Assembly (NCBI RefSeq): GCF_022968795.1
Contig: NZ_JALJRB010000004.1
Location: 1 to 64,000, forward strand
Length of the DNA: 64,000 nucleotides
Direction: 5' to 3'
Origin: Desulfatitalea alkaliphila
Lineage (GTDB): Bacteria > Desulfobacterota > Desulfobacteria > Desulfobacterales > Desulfosarcinaceae
This document shows positions 51,044 through 59,693 of this stretch, in pieces (the stretch's first letter is position 1; every line of letters starts with the position of its first letter). The notes under the pieces were generated by a model. It saw only the letters and a list, made by a program, of their open reading frames with translations. It made no database searches and was not told where the DNA came from. The position numbers and the translations under genes were made by a program.

Positions 51044-52258
51044 ATGGGATCCATTGCGCCATATCGCGCCACCCTGGTCATCTGTCTGGCGGAAGTATTG
51101 GGGCTGGCTGCCATTGCCGCATTTCCGGCCTTGTTGCCCACCTTTCAGGCGCAATGGGACTTGAGCAATACGGCGGCGGGCTGGATCAGCGCGGCCTATT
51201 ATGCCGGTTACATGCTTTCCGTGCCGTTGCTGGCAGGTATCACGGATCGGATGGACGCCCGCCGGATCATGGCCCTCGGCGCTTTACTGGGGGTTGCTAC
51301 GGCGCTGGGATATGCTTTGCTGGCCAGAGGTTTCTGGTCCGCACTGGCCTTGCGCTGGTTGGCCGGCATCGGGTTGGCCGGCATCTACATGCCGGGCCTC
51401 AAGCTGGTCAGCGACCACACCGAGGGGGCGCTGCAATCCCGTTTCGTTTCCTTTTACACCGCCAGTTTTGGTTTGGGCATGGGGCTCTCCTATTTGATGG
51501 CCGGCGAGATCAACGCCTTGGCCGGTTGGCGGTGGGCATTCCTGGCCAGTGCAATCGCGGCCGCCATGGCGTTGCTGGTGATCTGGCGCTATGTGCCCGG
51601 CGGCGTCCGGCTGCCAAGCGGCCAACCATTGCGGTTGGCCGATTTCGTAACGGTGTTGCGCTGCCGTCCGGCCATGGCTTATGTTTTTGGTTATGCCGCC
51701 CACATGTGGGAACTGTTCGCTTTCCGCACCTGGATCGTCGCCTTCCTGGTGTTCAGCATGGGTTATTCATCGGACGGTGACGGCGGCTGGCGGCCGACAC
51801 AGGTGGCTTTCCTGGCCAACCTTGTCGGACTGGCCTCCAGCATCGCCGGCAACGAGTTGGCCCGCATCCATGGACGGCAACGGGTGATCGCCGCCGTCAT
51901 GCTGCTGTCGGCCGCCTGCGGCGCGGGCCTGGGTTTCATGGCGCCCTTGCCATATGCCTGGGTGGCATTGGGCGCACTGGTTTACGGTTTGCTGGTCACC
52001 GCCGATTCGGCCGCCCTCACCGCCGGTGCGGTGGCTGCGGCACCGGCGGGGCTGCGGGGGACCACCCTGGCGGTCCATTCCACCATCGGCTTTGGCGCCG
52101 CCTTTGCCGGGCCCCTGGCCGTGGGTCTGGTACTCGATGCCTTCGGTGGCGCGACCCCCCTTGCCTGGGGCATGGGATTTGTTACCATGGCGGCCGGTTG
52201 CTTGGTGGGGCCGTTGATCTTGGCCTATTACAGTGACCATCATGCGGCGCGGGAGTGA
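51044..52258 (+). CDS. Major facilitator superfamily transporter
   Basis: The 404-residue protein shows the MFS layout of about 12 membrane segments. It includes the loop 2-3 motif GITDRMDARRIMALG (family G-x-x-x-D-R-x-G-R-R/K) and symmetry between halves. Substrate is not predictable. The start is uncertain: ATG 51044 lets the first helix begin at once, whereas ATG 50930 would add a 38-residue tail with two cysteines and no clear ribosome binding site for either. The next gene starts 6 bp after its stop. Confidence 0.8.
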   Translation: MGSIAPYRATLVICLAEVLGLAAIAAFPALLPTFQAQWDLSNTAAGWISAAYYAGYMLSVPLLAGITDRMDARRIMALGALLGVATALGYALLARGFWSALALRWLAGIGLAGIYMPGLKLVSDHTEGALQSRFVSFYTASFGLGMGLSYLMAGEINALAGWRWAFLASAIAAAMALLVIWRYVPGGVRLPSGQPLRLADFVTVLRCRPAMAYVFGYAAHMWELFAFRTWIVAFLVFSMGYSSDGDGGWRPTQVAFLANLVGLASSIAGNELARIHGRQRVIAAVMLLSAACGAGLGFMAPLPYAWVALGALVYGLLVTADSAALTAGAVAAAPAGLRGTTLAVHSTIGFGAAFAGPLAVGLVLDAFGGATPLAWGMGFVTMAAGCLVGPLILAYYSDHHAARE

Positions 52259-52264
52259 TCGGGC

Positions 52265-52801
52265 ATGGCTGAAATCGTTCATTTGTCCGCCTATCGTGAT
52301 CAGATGGCTGTTCAGGCGGGTTTTCGAGAGTGGCACCGGCGCTTCGGACAGCAGTTCGATGCCCGCACACGGCTCAACGATCTGAGCCCGGCCACCCTGT
52401 TGGCCCTGGCCGAACCCGGCGAGGCCGGCACCAACCTGTTTTACGGCCTGATCATCGGATTCATGGGGCACGGGCCGCGGCGCACCTTCGACAGCCTGGA
52501 TACCCCCACCCAATTGCGTGTGGTGGACATCCATCTCTTCCTGGCCGATCAAGTACGGTTCGAGATGATGCGGCGGCTGGGCTGGTTGGCCCGCTACGGC
52601 GCCACTCAGTACGGGTTGTTTGACATGGTGCGCCGATTCGACGATGTGCAGTTGGCCTGCCGCCAGGACCCGCCGGTGTTGGCGCCGTCCCATCCCGCCC
52701 ACCCGGAGTACGCGGCCTTGACCCATCGGGATCGGGATGTATTCATCCGGCGATTACTGCCTTCGGCCCTGGACCGTTTTCAGGCACGGTTCGGCGTTTG
52801 A
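52265..52801 (+). CDS. Uncharacterised 178-residue protein
   Basis: The family is not recognised. The protein is mostly helical and soluble, with AEIVHLSAYRDQM at the start, a central FYGLIIGFMGHGPRRTFDSLD and C-terminal LTHRDRDVFIRRLLPSALDRF. It begins 6 bp after the MFS stop and ends 27 bp before the sugar phosphorylase start, so it is probably co-transcribed with both. No signal peptide, metal-binding or catalytic pattern was recognised. Confidence 0.65.
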   Translation: MAEIVHLSAYRDQMAVQAGFREWHRRFGQQFDARTRLNDLSPATLLALAEPGEAGTNLFYGLIIGFMGHGPRRTFDSLDTPTQLRVVDIHLFLADQVRFEMMRRLGWLARYGATQYGLFDMVRRFDDVQLACRQDPPVLAPSHPAHPEYAALTHRDRDVFIRRLLPSALDRFQARFGV

Positions 52802-52828
52802 CATGGATGCGGCCGCCGAGGGGGGACC

Positions 52829-54532
52829 ATGACCGCCATGCATACCATTCGCCGGTTGCTCGACGCGCTCTACGGCGCCCACGGGGGCCGGGCCTTTGAT
52901 CGTATTTCCGGAATTTTGGCTGCTTACGAAACACGGACGACGGGGTCCGGGCGGGGCTTTTCGGAACGGGACGTGGTGCTCATCACTTACGGCGACACCC
53001 TGCGCGCCGGGGACGAGCAGCCCCTGGGCACCTTGCACCGCTTCGCCAAGGCGCGGCTGGCCGAGGCGATTTCAGCCATTCACCTGTTGCCCTTTTTCCC
53101 TTACTCGTCGGATGACGGTTTCGCCGTATGCGACTATTATGCGGTGGATCCGGCCATCGGCGATTGGGAAATGGTGGAGCGCTGCGGCGATGATTTCGAC
53201 CTGATGGTGGACTTCGTGCTCAATCACATTTCGTCGCGCAGCCGGTGGTTCAGCGACTATCTGTCCGAGCAGCCGGGGTTTACCGATCTGGCCATCGAGG
53301 TCGATCCGACGGCCGATTTGTCCGCCGTGGTCCGGCCGCGGGCGCTGCCCCTGCTGACCCCCTTTACCAAGCAGTCGGGTCGGCAAGTGCACTTGTGGAC
53401 CACTTTCAGCGCCGACCAGATCGACTTGAATTACAAGAGTGTCGAGGTCTTGGGCAAAATGGTCGAGGTGTTGCTCTTCTATGTCTCCCGGGGTGCGCGC
53501 CTGATTCGCATGGACGCAGTGGCCTATCTGTGGAAGAGATTGGGCACCCGTTGCATCCATCTGCCCCAGACCCATGATGTGGTGCGGCTGCTGCGGGCTG
53601 TGCTGGATGTGGTGGCGCCCGATGTGTGGTTGATCACCGAAACCAATGTGCCCCACGCGGAGAACATCCGCTATTTCGGCAATGGCACCGATCAGGCCCA
53701 AATGGTGTACAACTTTACATTGGCGCCCTTGTTGCTGCACGCTTTTACGACGGCCGACAGCCGCGTTTTGTCCAAATGGGCCGCCACCCTGACCACACCA
53801 TCGGACCGCACCGCCTTTTTCAACTTTACCGCTTCCCATGACGGCATCGGTGTGCGCCCCCTGGAGGGCATTCTGCCTGCGACCGAAATCGACCGGCTGG
53901 CGGGCTTGGCCGAGAAGGGCGGCGGCGGCGTCTCTTTGCGCCACAGCGCGGGCAGTGGACCCATCCCTTACGAACTGAACATCACCTATGTGGATGCCAT
54001 GGGGCTTGCGGGGCCGTGGGGCGGTGCCCTGCACGCGGCGCGTTTCCTGGCGTCCCAGGCCATCCAGCTTTGCCTGCCCGGGGTGCCCGGGGTCTATTTG
54101 CACAGTTTGCTGGGATCTCGCAATTGGCGGGAGGGGGTGGCGCGGACCGGCCAAGCCCGCAGCATCAACCGGGAGAAGTTGCGCCTGGAAGCAGTGAATG
54201 CCGCCTTGGCCGATGTTCGAAATTTCCGCTCACGGATATTTTTCCCTTACTGCAGAATGCTGGCGGTGCGCCGGCAACAGCCGGCCTTTCACCCCAAGGC
54301 CGATTGCCAGGTACTGCCGCTGCAACCCAATCTGTTTGCCGTCAAACGGCAGGCCGATCAACAAACGCTCTTTGCCGTTACCCATATCGGCGGCGCATCG
54401 GTTGTCTTAAATTTACAGCCTTTCGGCGGCGTCGGCCGGCTGCATGATGTGCTCAGCGGCCGCTGGTTCGAGGCGGCGCGCGTGCCTGTCAACGCTTATC
54501 AAGCCGTGTGGCTCACACCGGGTGTGGCGTGA
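52829..54532 (+). CDS. GH13 sugar phosphorylase (sucrose/glucosylglycerate phosphorylase-like)
   Basis: The 567-residue protein has the (beta/alpha)8 barrel of glycoside hydrolase family 13, subfamily 18-type phosphorylases. The start HLLPFFPYSSDDGFAV...DYY and DLMVDFVLNHIS are typical. The nucleophile Asp is in RLIRMDAVAYLWK (about residue 229), the acid/base Glu in WLITETNVPH (about 271) and the transition-state Asp in ASHDGIGVRPLEG (about 336). It should cleave sucrose or a glucosyl-glycerate/glycerol using phosphate to give glucose-1-phosphate; specificity is not decided. GAGGGGG precedes the ATG. Its end overlaps the HU gene by 20 bp. Confidence 0.88.
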   Translation: MTAMHTIRRLLDALYGAHGGRAFDRISGILAAYETRTTGSGRGFSERDVVLITYGDTLRAGDEQPLGTLHRFAKARLAEAISAIHLLPFFPYSSDDGFAVCDYYAVDPAIGDWEMVERCGDDFDLMVDFVLNHISSRSRWFSDYLSEQPGFTDLAIEVDPTADLSAVVRPRALPLLTPFTKQSGRQVHLWTTFSADQIDLNYKSVEVLGKMVEVLLFYVSRGARLIRMDAVAYLWKRLGTRCIHLPQTHDVVRLLRAVLDVVAPDVWLITETNVPHAENIRYFGNGTDQAQMVYNFTLAPLLLHAFTTADSRVLSKWAATLTTPSDRTAFFNFTASHDGIGVRPLEGILPATEIDRLAGLAEKGGGGVSLRHSAGSGPIPYELNITYVDAMGLAGPWGGALHAARFLASQAIQLCLPGVPGVYLHSLLGSRNWREGVARTGQARSINREKLRLEAVNAALADVRNFRSRIFFPYCRMLAVRRQQPAFHPKADCQVLPLQPNLFAVKRQADQQTLFAVTHIGGASVVLNLQPFGGVGRLHDVLSGRWFEAARVPVNAYQAVWLTPGVA

Positions 54533-54827
54533 CGGGCGCCTGGTCGCCGTCGCCGTTGATCGCTTCGCGCAGCTTGCCGGAGCACTTGAAGGTGACCACC
54601 TTGCGCTGATCCAGCAACAGGGCTTCGCCGGTTGCCGGGTTGCGTCCACGCCGGGGCCTTTTCTGCTTGATGCAAAATTTGCCGAAGCCCGAGACCAGCA
54701 CGTCCTCACCCTCGGCCAAGGCGTCCTTCATAATTTCCAGCAGGGACTCGACGACTTCGGCCGATTTTTTCTTGGTGAAGCCCAAGTCGTTGACTTTGGC
54801 CACGATGTCATTTTTCGTGAGTGTCAT
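54513..54827 (-). CDS. HU/IHF-family DNA-binding protein
   Basis: The 104-residue histone-like protein has TLTKNDIVAKVNDLGFTKKKSAEVVESLLEIMK (dimer helices) and the DNA-clamp arms around GKFCIKQKRPRRGRNPATGE, with the conserved proline of the NPxTG motif, close to IHF-alpha. It bends DNA; IHF supports sigma-54 enhancer looping, so it could assist the abfD promoter, though that is inference. ATG 54827 has GGAGGAGG upstream. The last eight residues (DQAPVTPHPV) are unusual for IHF. Confidence 0.9.
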   Translation of the reverse strand: MTLTKNDIVAKVNDLGFTKKKSAEVVESLLEIMKDALAEGEDVLVSGFGKFCIKQKRPRRGRNPATGEALLLDQRKVVTFKCSGKLREAINGDGDQAPVTPHPV

Positions 54828-54925
54828 CTGCGCCTCCTCCAAGCCCCGGTTGCCGGGGGATCGTAGGGATCTGCCATGGGGTCCGGACCGGGGGGTTCAT
54901 GACAGCGCACCCGACCGAAGGGGAC

Positions 54926-55057
54926 TTATTCTTCGTCCGGCGGGGGTGGCTCCTTGCGCGCCGGGTCGAGTTTTTCCACCGTTTCGATAATGGTGTCGAT
55001 TTTTTGTGCAATACGGTCGATTTCAGCCTTCAAATCCATGTCGTCCACATCTTCCAT
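54926..55057 (-). CDS. 43-residue acidic coiled-coil-like protein
   Basis: A short minus-strand gene encodes MEDVDDMDLKAEIDRIAQKI followed by DTIIETVEKLDPARKEPP and PPDEE. Hydrophobic residues at heptad positions (I, I, I, I, L) suggest one amphipathic helix, then a proline/acid-rich tail. It is too short to place in a family, but the pattern is protein-like and the codon usage matches its neighbours. It lies on the HU strand, 99 bp before the HU start. Confidence 0.5.
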   Translation of the reverse strand: MEDVDDMDLKAEIDRIAQKIDTIIETVEKLDPARKEPPPPDEE

Positions 55058-55151
55058 GTCGAGAGAATACCTTCTTTATGAGCGTTGTATTATACCGGCC
55101 CGTGAGTTTGTCGACGGCCTTCCCAATCTTTCGCGCAAAGGGCCTTATTGT

Positions 55152-55490
55152 TCAGAGCGGGTAGACGCCACGCTGATAGAGATAGTCATAGTAATAGGTT
55201 TGGTATTCTTCGCTGTCGTCGCTGCTTTCACTCTTGGACGAGGGCGGCGCATCGGTGGGCTGAGGGCGGGTCAGCCACAGGCCCCTGGAATAGGCGTAGA
55301 GCACATCCAGCAACAGTTGCGGCTCCGCCACCACTTCCGGATTTTGCGAAAGGAACCGCTTGGTGCCGTCGATGATCGCTTTTGCATTGCGCACATATTC
55401 GCTGTCATCCAGGCAATGATCCATGCAAACGGCGTGCATTTGGTCGATGATGCTTTTAGCTGTTCCTTCGATGACATCGATGCATTTCAT
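55152..55490 (-). CDS. Uncharacterised 112-residue protein with Tyr-rich end
   Basis: The family is not recognised. Residues 1-75 are helical (IDVIEGTAKSIIDQMHAVCMDH, and AKAIIDGTKRFLSQNPEVV), then comes an acidic Ser-rich linker (SSKSESSDDSEEYQ) and a tyrosine cluster (YQTYYYDYLYQ). No signal peptide is present. It is on the same strand as the 43-residue gene and the HU gene, about 95 bp upstream, so they may form a small transcription unit. Confidence 0.6.
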   Translation of the reverse strand: MKCIDVIEGTAKSIIDQMHAVCMDHCLDDSEYVRNAKAIIDGTKRFLSQNPEVVAEPQLLLDVLYAYSRGLWLTRPQPTDAPPSSKSESSDDSEEYQTYYYDYLYQRGVYPL

Positions 55491-55700
55491 GCTGTCCCCT
55501 TCGATTCCCCCCGCGGCCTTCGCTTCGGCGTCATCTTTTGATTGGATTTTAAGATCCGGGTGTGATAACTACCATAGCCTTTGTTTGGGAATGATTTCAT
55601 ATGGATGGCAGGATATACGGATGGGAACAAGGTGTCAAGACAACAAATCCGGCATTCTTAAATCTCGCCGTTTATAAATGGACAATGGAAAGGATCCGGT

Positions 55701-55874
55701 TTGAGCGAGAAACCCACCGAAATCACATGCTCGGAAGAGACCCGGGAGATCGTCATCAACATCCCCTGCCGTTTGGCGGAAAGGGCATCTAAATACGCCA
55801 ATGAAAACGGCAACACCATCACGGGCGTCGTCATCGAAGCGTTGGACGCGCTGTTGAGCGGCCGCACCAAGTAG
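55701..55874 (+). CDS. 57-residue ribbon-helix-helix-like protein with TTG start
   Basis: A short plus-strand gene starts at TTG 55701, six bases after AAAGGA (55689-55694), and stops at 55872-55874. The middle, REIVINIPCRLAERASKYAN followed by ITGVVIEALDALLSG, is a strand plus two helices, the pattern of ribbon-helix-helix (CopG/Arc-type) DNA-binding proteins. It may be an antitoxin or regulator; no toxin gene is next to it. A hairpin follows directly after the stop. Confidence 0.6.
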   Translation: MSEKPTEITCSEETREIVINIPCRLAERASKYANENGNTITGVVIEALDALLSGRTK

Positions 55875-55908
55875 CGGGCAGCGCGGCGAACGCTTCGCCG
55901 AGTGCCCG
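55875..55908 (+). terminator. Hairpin after the small RHH-like gene
   Basis: CGGGCA at 55875-55880 pairs with TGCCCG at 55903-55908, and inside it CGGCGA pairs with TCGCCG. It starts at the base after the stop codon. No T tract follows, so termination strength is uncertain. Confidence 0.5.
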
Positions 55909-55994
55909 CGCGTCACGACGACCGCGACAACCCCACCGGGGACGGAAAACCCCTCCCCGCCATACGGCAGGGGGGCGTATTCCGATGGTTCGAA

Positions 55995-56024
55995 AATGAG
56001 GGGGTGGGAAGGACCCGACCCCCG
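55995..56024 (-). terminator. Probable terminator of tRNA-Thr
   Basis: On the minus strand GGGGGT-GGG pairs with CCC-ACCCCC around a short loop, followed by TCATTTT. It lies about 10 bases downstream of the 3-prime end of the tRNA gene. Confidence 0.55.
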
Positions 56025-56034
56025 TTGATATTTC

Positions 56035-56110
56035 TGGAGCCGGCGAGCGGATTCGAACCGCTGGCCTGCTGATTACGAATCAGCTGCTCTACCGACTGAG
56101 CTACGCCGGC
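56035..56110 (-). tRNA. tRNA-Thr (anticodon CGT)
   Basis: The minus-strand sequence folds as a 76-base cloverleaf. Acceptor GCCGGCG pairs with CGCCGGC, followed by discriminator T and an encoded CCA. The D arm is GCTC/GAGC, the anticodon arm is GCTGA-TTCGTAA-TCAGC with anticodon CGT, and the T arm is AGCGG-TTCGAAT-CCGCT. CGT reads the threonine codon ACG. The gene lies just before mfd on the opposite strand. Confidence 0.96.
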
Positions 56111-56137
56111 CAAAAACGACACAGAACTACTGTTTTT

Positions 56138-59100
56138 ATGCACCGAAATCAAGGGGAAATTTCCTGGGACCAATTGCTGGCGGGCCTGATGCGTCGCGCC
56201 GATGGCGTGGATGTCGCCGGCATGACCGATGCGGCGGCGCCCTGGGCGATCGCCCAAATGTATCGCACCCATCGTGCCCCGCTGCTGGTGGTGGCGGCAA
56301 CGGCTCGTGAAGCGGAGCAATGCATCGAGATCCTTGCCCGCTTTTTAACGGACTTGGCGCCTCCGCTGCTCCTGTTCCCGCCCTACCACGCTTCCGCCTT
56401 CAAATCCCTGGCCTACCACAACGAAACCGCTGGAAAACGCATCCGTACCCTTTTTCAGATGGTTGAGGGTGTGCAGGCCCCTCTGGTGGTGACCACTGCG
56501 GGGGCTTTGCTGCAGCGGTTGATCCCCAAGGCGGTGCTGACCGGTTACGCCGAGCTCCTGGCCAAGGGCGAGGAGATCGACCGTGATGCCCTGGTGCAGA
56601 AACTGGTGGACGGCGGTTACAGCAGGGCCGCTCTGGTGGAGGAGATGGGCGACTTCGGGGTGCGGGGGGGGATTCTGGATATCTTCACGCCCATGCACGA
56701 TGATCCGCTGCGGATCGAGTTGGACGGCGACCTGGTCGCTTCCATCCGAAGCTTCGATCCCGATACCCAGCGCACCATTCGAGACCTGGATGAGGTGGTG
56801 ATTTTGCCGGCCCGGGAGGCGGTGCTGGACCGCGGGACGCTCAATGCGGTGCTGGGGCGCATTCGGACGCGGGCCGCCGAGCTGGGTCTGCCGGTAACGG
56901 CGGTGCGGGATATCGTTCAGCGGTTCAAAACCGAGGGGTTGTTTCCCGGATTGGAGGGGTTGCTGCCCCTGATTTTCGATCAATTGGACACCCTTTTCGA
57001 TTATCTGGCACCCGACACGGTGCCGATCCTGCTGGACCCGGTCGACCTGGCACGGTCCGCCGCCGAGACGGCCAACCAGTCCCAACAGGGTTACGAGAGT
57101 GCCAAGGCGCGGCAGCAGTTGGTGGTTGCGCCGGACGCCCTCTATTTGGGATGGGACCGGGTGGGAGCATTGCTGGATCGCTTCAAACCGGTAACCTTCA
57201 TCGCATTGGCGGTGACGGCCGGCCGGGGGGCTGCCGAAACCATCCTATGCCGTACCAAGGTGAGCGACACCGACGATCTGCGACGGCGTTTGCAGGCCGG
57301 CGTTGCCGGCGAGCAGCCGTTGCAGCCGCTGGTGGACTGGTTACAGGTGCAAAGCGCTGCAGGGCTGACCGTGCTGTTGATGTGTCGCCGTCCCTCCCAT
57401 CGCAACCGCTTGGCGGAAGGGTTGGCCGCCTATGGTCTCCAGGCCAACCTCATCGAGGCCCCTTGCGATATGTTGACGGGACGGAGAAGGATATACCTCC
57501 TGCCGGGCGGCGCAACCGCCGGCTTTGTCTGGCCGGACGCGGGCATCGCCCTGCTCAGTGACGAGGAGATCTTCGGTACGGCCTACCGGCCGCGCAAAAC
57601 CATCGCCCGCCCCGCAGCGGCCGACCAGCTGCTCAACATCGAGGATCTGAAGAGCGGCGATTTGGTGGTGCACAGCGAGCACGGCATCGGGCGGTATGAG
57701 GGGTTGGTCAAGCTGGCCGTCGATCGTTCGGTCAACGACTACCTGCTGTTGGTCTACCGTGACGGCGACAAGCTTTATCTGCCAGTGGAGCGTATGGGGC
57801 TGGTACAAAAATACATGGGGGTCGACGAGGTTGCCCCGGTGCTGGACAAGATGGGCGGGGTGACCTGGGAGCGGGTCAAGGACAAGGTCAAACGTTCCAC
57901 GGAGAAGATCGCCGGCGAGCTGCTGAAACTGTATGCGGAACGCAAGGTGCAGAAGGGGCATGCTTTCGGCGAGGTGGATACCTATTTTCGGGATTTTGAA
58001 GAGGGGTTTCCCTACGAGGAGACGGCCGATCAGCGTAAAACCATCGAGGATGTGCTCAACGACATGCGACAGCCCATGCCCATGGATCGACTGGTGTGCG
58101 GCGATGTGGGCTATGGCAAGACCGAGGTGGGCTTGCGGGCCGCCTTTCTGGCGGTCAGTGATGCCAAGCAGGTGGCGGTGCTGGTGCCCACCACCGTGCT
58201 GGCCGAACAGCACTATGCCACCTTCAGTCAGCGTTTCAAGCGCTACCCGGTGCGCGTCGCTTCCTTGAGCCGTTTCCGCTCCGCCAAGGAGCAGCGCCAA
58301 ATCGTCGAGGGCATCCGCGAGGGCACCATCGACATCGTCATCGGCACCCATCGGCTGTTGCAAAAGGATGTGGTCTTCAAATCATTGGGGCTGCTGATCC
58401 TGGACGAGGAGCAGCGGTTCGGGGTGCGGCACAAGGAGAAGATCAAAAGCCTGCGCGCTTCGGTGGATGTGCTGACCCTGACCGCCACCCCCATTCCCCG
58501 TACATTGCACTTTTCATTGCTGGGTCTGCGGGACATCAGTTTGATCGCCACGCCGCCGGAGCAGCGTCGGGCCATCGTCACCTATGTGTGTGAATTCGAC
58601 GAGGCCTTGGTGGCCGATGCAATCCGCAAGGAGCTGGCCCGCGACGGTCAGATTTTTTTCGTGCACAACCATATCGCCGGCCTGGAGCGTTTGGCCGATC
58701 ATCTGCAGCGGCTGGTGCCCGAAGTGCGACTGGCGGTGGCCCATGGTCGGATGCCCGAAGACCAATTGGAAAAGGTGATGCTGGATTTCATGCAACACCG
58801 AATCCAGATGCTGGTGTGCACCACCATCATCGAATCGGGGTTGGACGTTTCCGGGGCCAACACCATTTTCATCAACCGTGCCGACTACTTCGGCCTGGCC
58901 CAGATTTACCAGCTGCGCGGGCGGGTGGGCAGGGGCGACGAGCAGGCCTACGCCTACCTTTTCATCCCGCCGGAAACCACGCTGACCAAGGATGCCCAGA
59001 AACGGCTCAAGGTGCTCATGGAGCACAGCGATCTGGGATCGGGCTTTCAGATCGCCATGAGCGATTTGAAGATCCGGGGCGGCGGCACCATCCTGGGGGC

Positions 59101-59650
59101 TTCCCAATCGGGCCATATCGCCGCCGTGGGGTACGACATGTTTTTGCGGCTCATGGAAAGCTCCATCGCCGAGCTCAAGGGCGAGCCGGTCCAGGAAAGC
59201 CTGGAGCCGGAAATCAATCTGCCTCTGGCCGCCTTTTTGCCCGAACACTATATCGCCGACATCGATCAGCGCCTCTCCATCTACCGCCGGCTGGCACGCA
59301 TGACCGAAGTGAAGGCCGTCAGTGCCCTGAAAGCCGAAATGGAGGACCGTTTCGGTCGCCTGCCCGATGAGGCGGGCAACCTGCTGCTCAAGATCATGTT
59401 GAAAATTCTGGCGGTGCGGGCTGGATGCAAACGTTTGGATTTACAAGATCATCATCTGCAGCTGCAATTTTCCGAACTGCATCAGCAAAAACCGTTCGGG
59501 ATCGTGGAGATGGTTGCAGCGGCCGGTCAACAGTACCGGATCACCCCCGACCACATCTTCAAAGCCACCCTGTCCCCCGGCCCACCCAAGGCCTTGGTGG
59601 CCCGCACGAAAAACCTCTTGATCGAAATCGCCCGCCATGTTAACGAATAA
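56138..59650 (+). CDS. mfd: Transcription-repair coupling factor Mfd
   Basis: The 1170-residue protein matches Mfd in length and domain order. An N-terminal UvrB-like region (residues 40-350; YHASAFKSLAYHNETAGKR, FGVRGGILDIF) is followed by the RNA-polymerase-interacting CarD-like domain (SGDLVVHSEHGIGRYEGL, about 508-560) and the SF2/RecG-like motor. The motor has Walker A CGDVGYGKTEVGLRAAF (about 654), DEEQRFGVRHKEK, TATPIPRTLHFSLLG and QLRGRVGRGDEQAYAYLF. The C-terminal TRCF domain has LPEHYIADIDQRLSIYRRLA. Mfd releases stalled RNA polymerase at lesions and recruits UvrA. It heads a plus-strand run of envelope and repair genes. Confidence 0.97.
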   Translation: MHRNQGEISWDQLLAGLMRRADGVDVAGMTDAAAPWAIAQMYRTHRAPLLVVAATAREAEQCIEILARFLTDLAPPLLLFPPYHASAFKSLAYHNETAGKRIRTLFQMVEGVQAPLVVTTAGALLQRLIPKAVLTGYAELLAKGEEIDRDALVQKLVDGGYSRAALVEEMGDFGVRGGILDIFTPMHDDPLRIELDGDLVASIRSFDPDTQRTIRDLDEVVILPAREAVLDRGTLNAVLGRIRTRAAELGLPVTAVRDIVQRFKTEGLFPGLEGLLPLIFDQLDTLFDYLAPDTVPILLDPVDLARSAAETANQSQQGYESAKARQQLVVAPDALYLGWDRVGALLDRFKPVTFIALAVTAGRGAAETILCRTKVSDTDDLRRRLQAGVAGEQPLQPLVDWLQVQSAAGLTVLLMCRRPSHRNRLAEGLAAYGLQANLIEAPCDMLTGRRRIYLLPGGATAGFVWPDAGIALLSDEEIFGTAYRPRKTIARPAAADQLLNIEDLKSGDLVVHSEHGIGRYEGLVKLAVDRSVNDYLLLVYRDGDKLYLPVERMGLVQKYMGVDEVAPVLDKMGGVTWERVKDKVKRSTEKIAGELLKLYAERKVQKGHAFGEVDTYFRDFEEGFPYEETADQRKTIEDVLNDMRQPMPMDRLVCGDVGYGKTEVGLRAAFLAVSDAKQVAVLVPTTVLAEQHYATFSQRFKRYPVRVASLSRFRSAKEQRQIVEGIREGTIDIVIGTHRLLQKDVVFKSLGLLILDEEQRFGVRHKEKIKSLRASVDVLTLTATPIPRTLHFSLLGLRDISLIATPPEQRRAIVTYVCEFDEALVADAIRKELARDGQIFFVHNHIAGLERLADHLQRLVPEVRLAVAHGRMPEDQLEKVMLDFMQHRIQMLVCTTIIESGLDVSGANTIFINRADYFGLAQIYQLRGRVGRGDEQAYAYLFIPPETTLTKDAQKRLKVLMEHSDLGSGFQIAMSDLKIRGGGTILGASQSGHIAAVGYDMFLRLMESSIAELKGEPVQESLEPEINLPLAAFLPEHYIADIDQRLSIYRRLARMTEVKAVSALKAEMEDRFGRLPDEAGNLLLKIMLKILAVRAGCKRLDLQDHHLQLQFSELHQQKPFGIVEMVAAAGQQYRITPDHIFKATLSPGPPKALVARTKNLLIEIARHVNE

Positions 59651-59693
59651 ATTCCTAAATAATTAGATGGTTTGAGTGGTATGGAGGCAGAGT

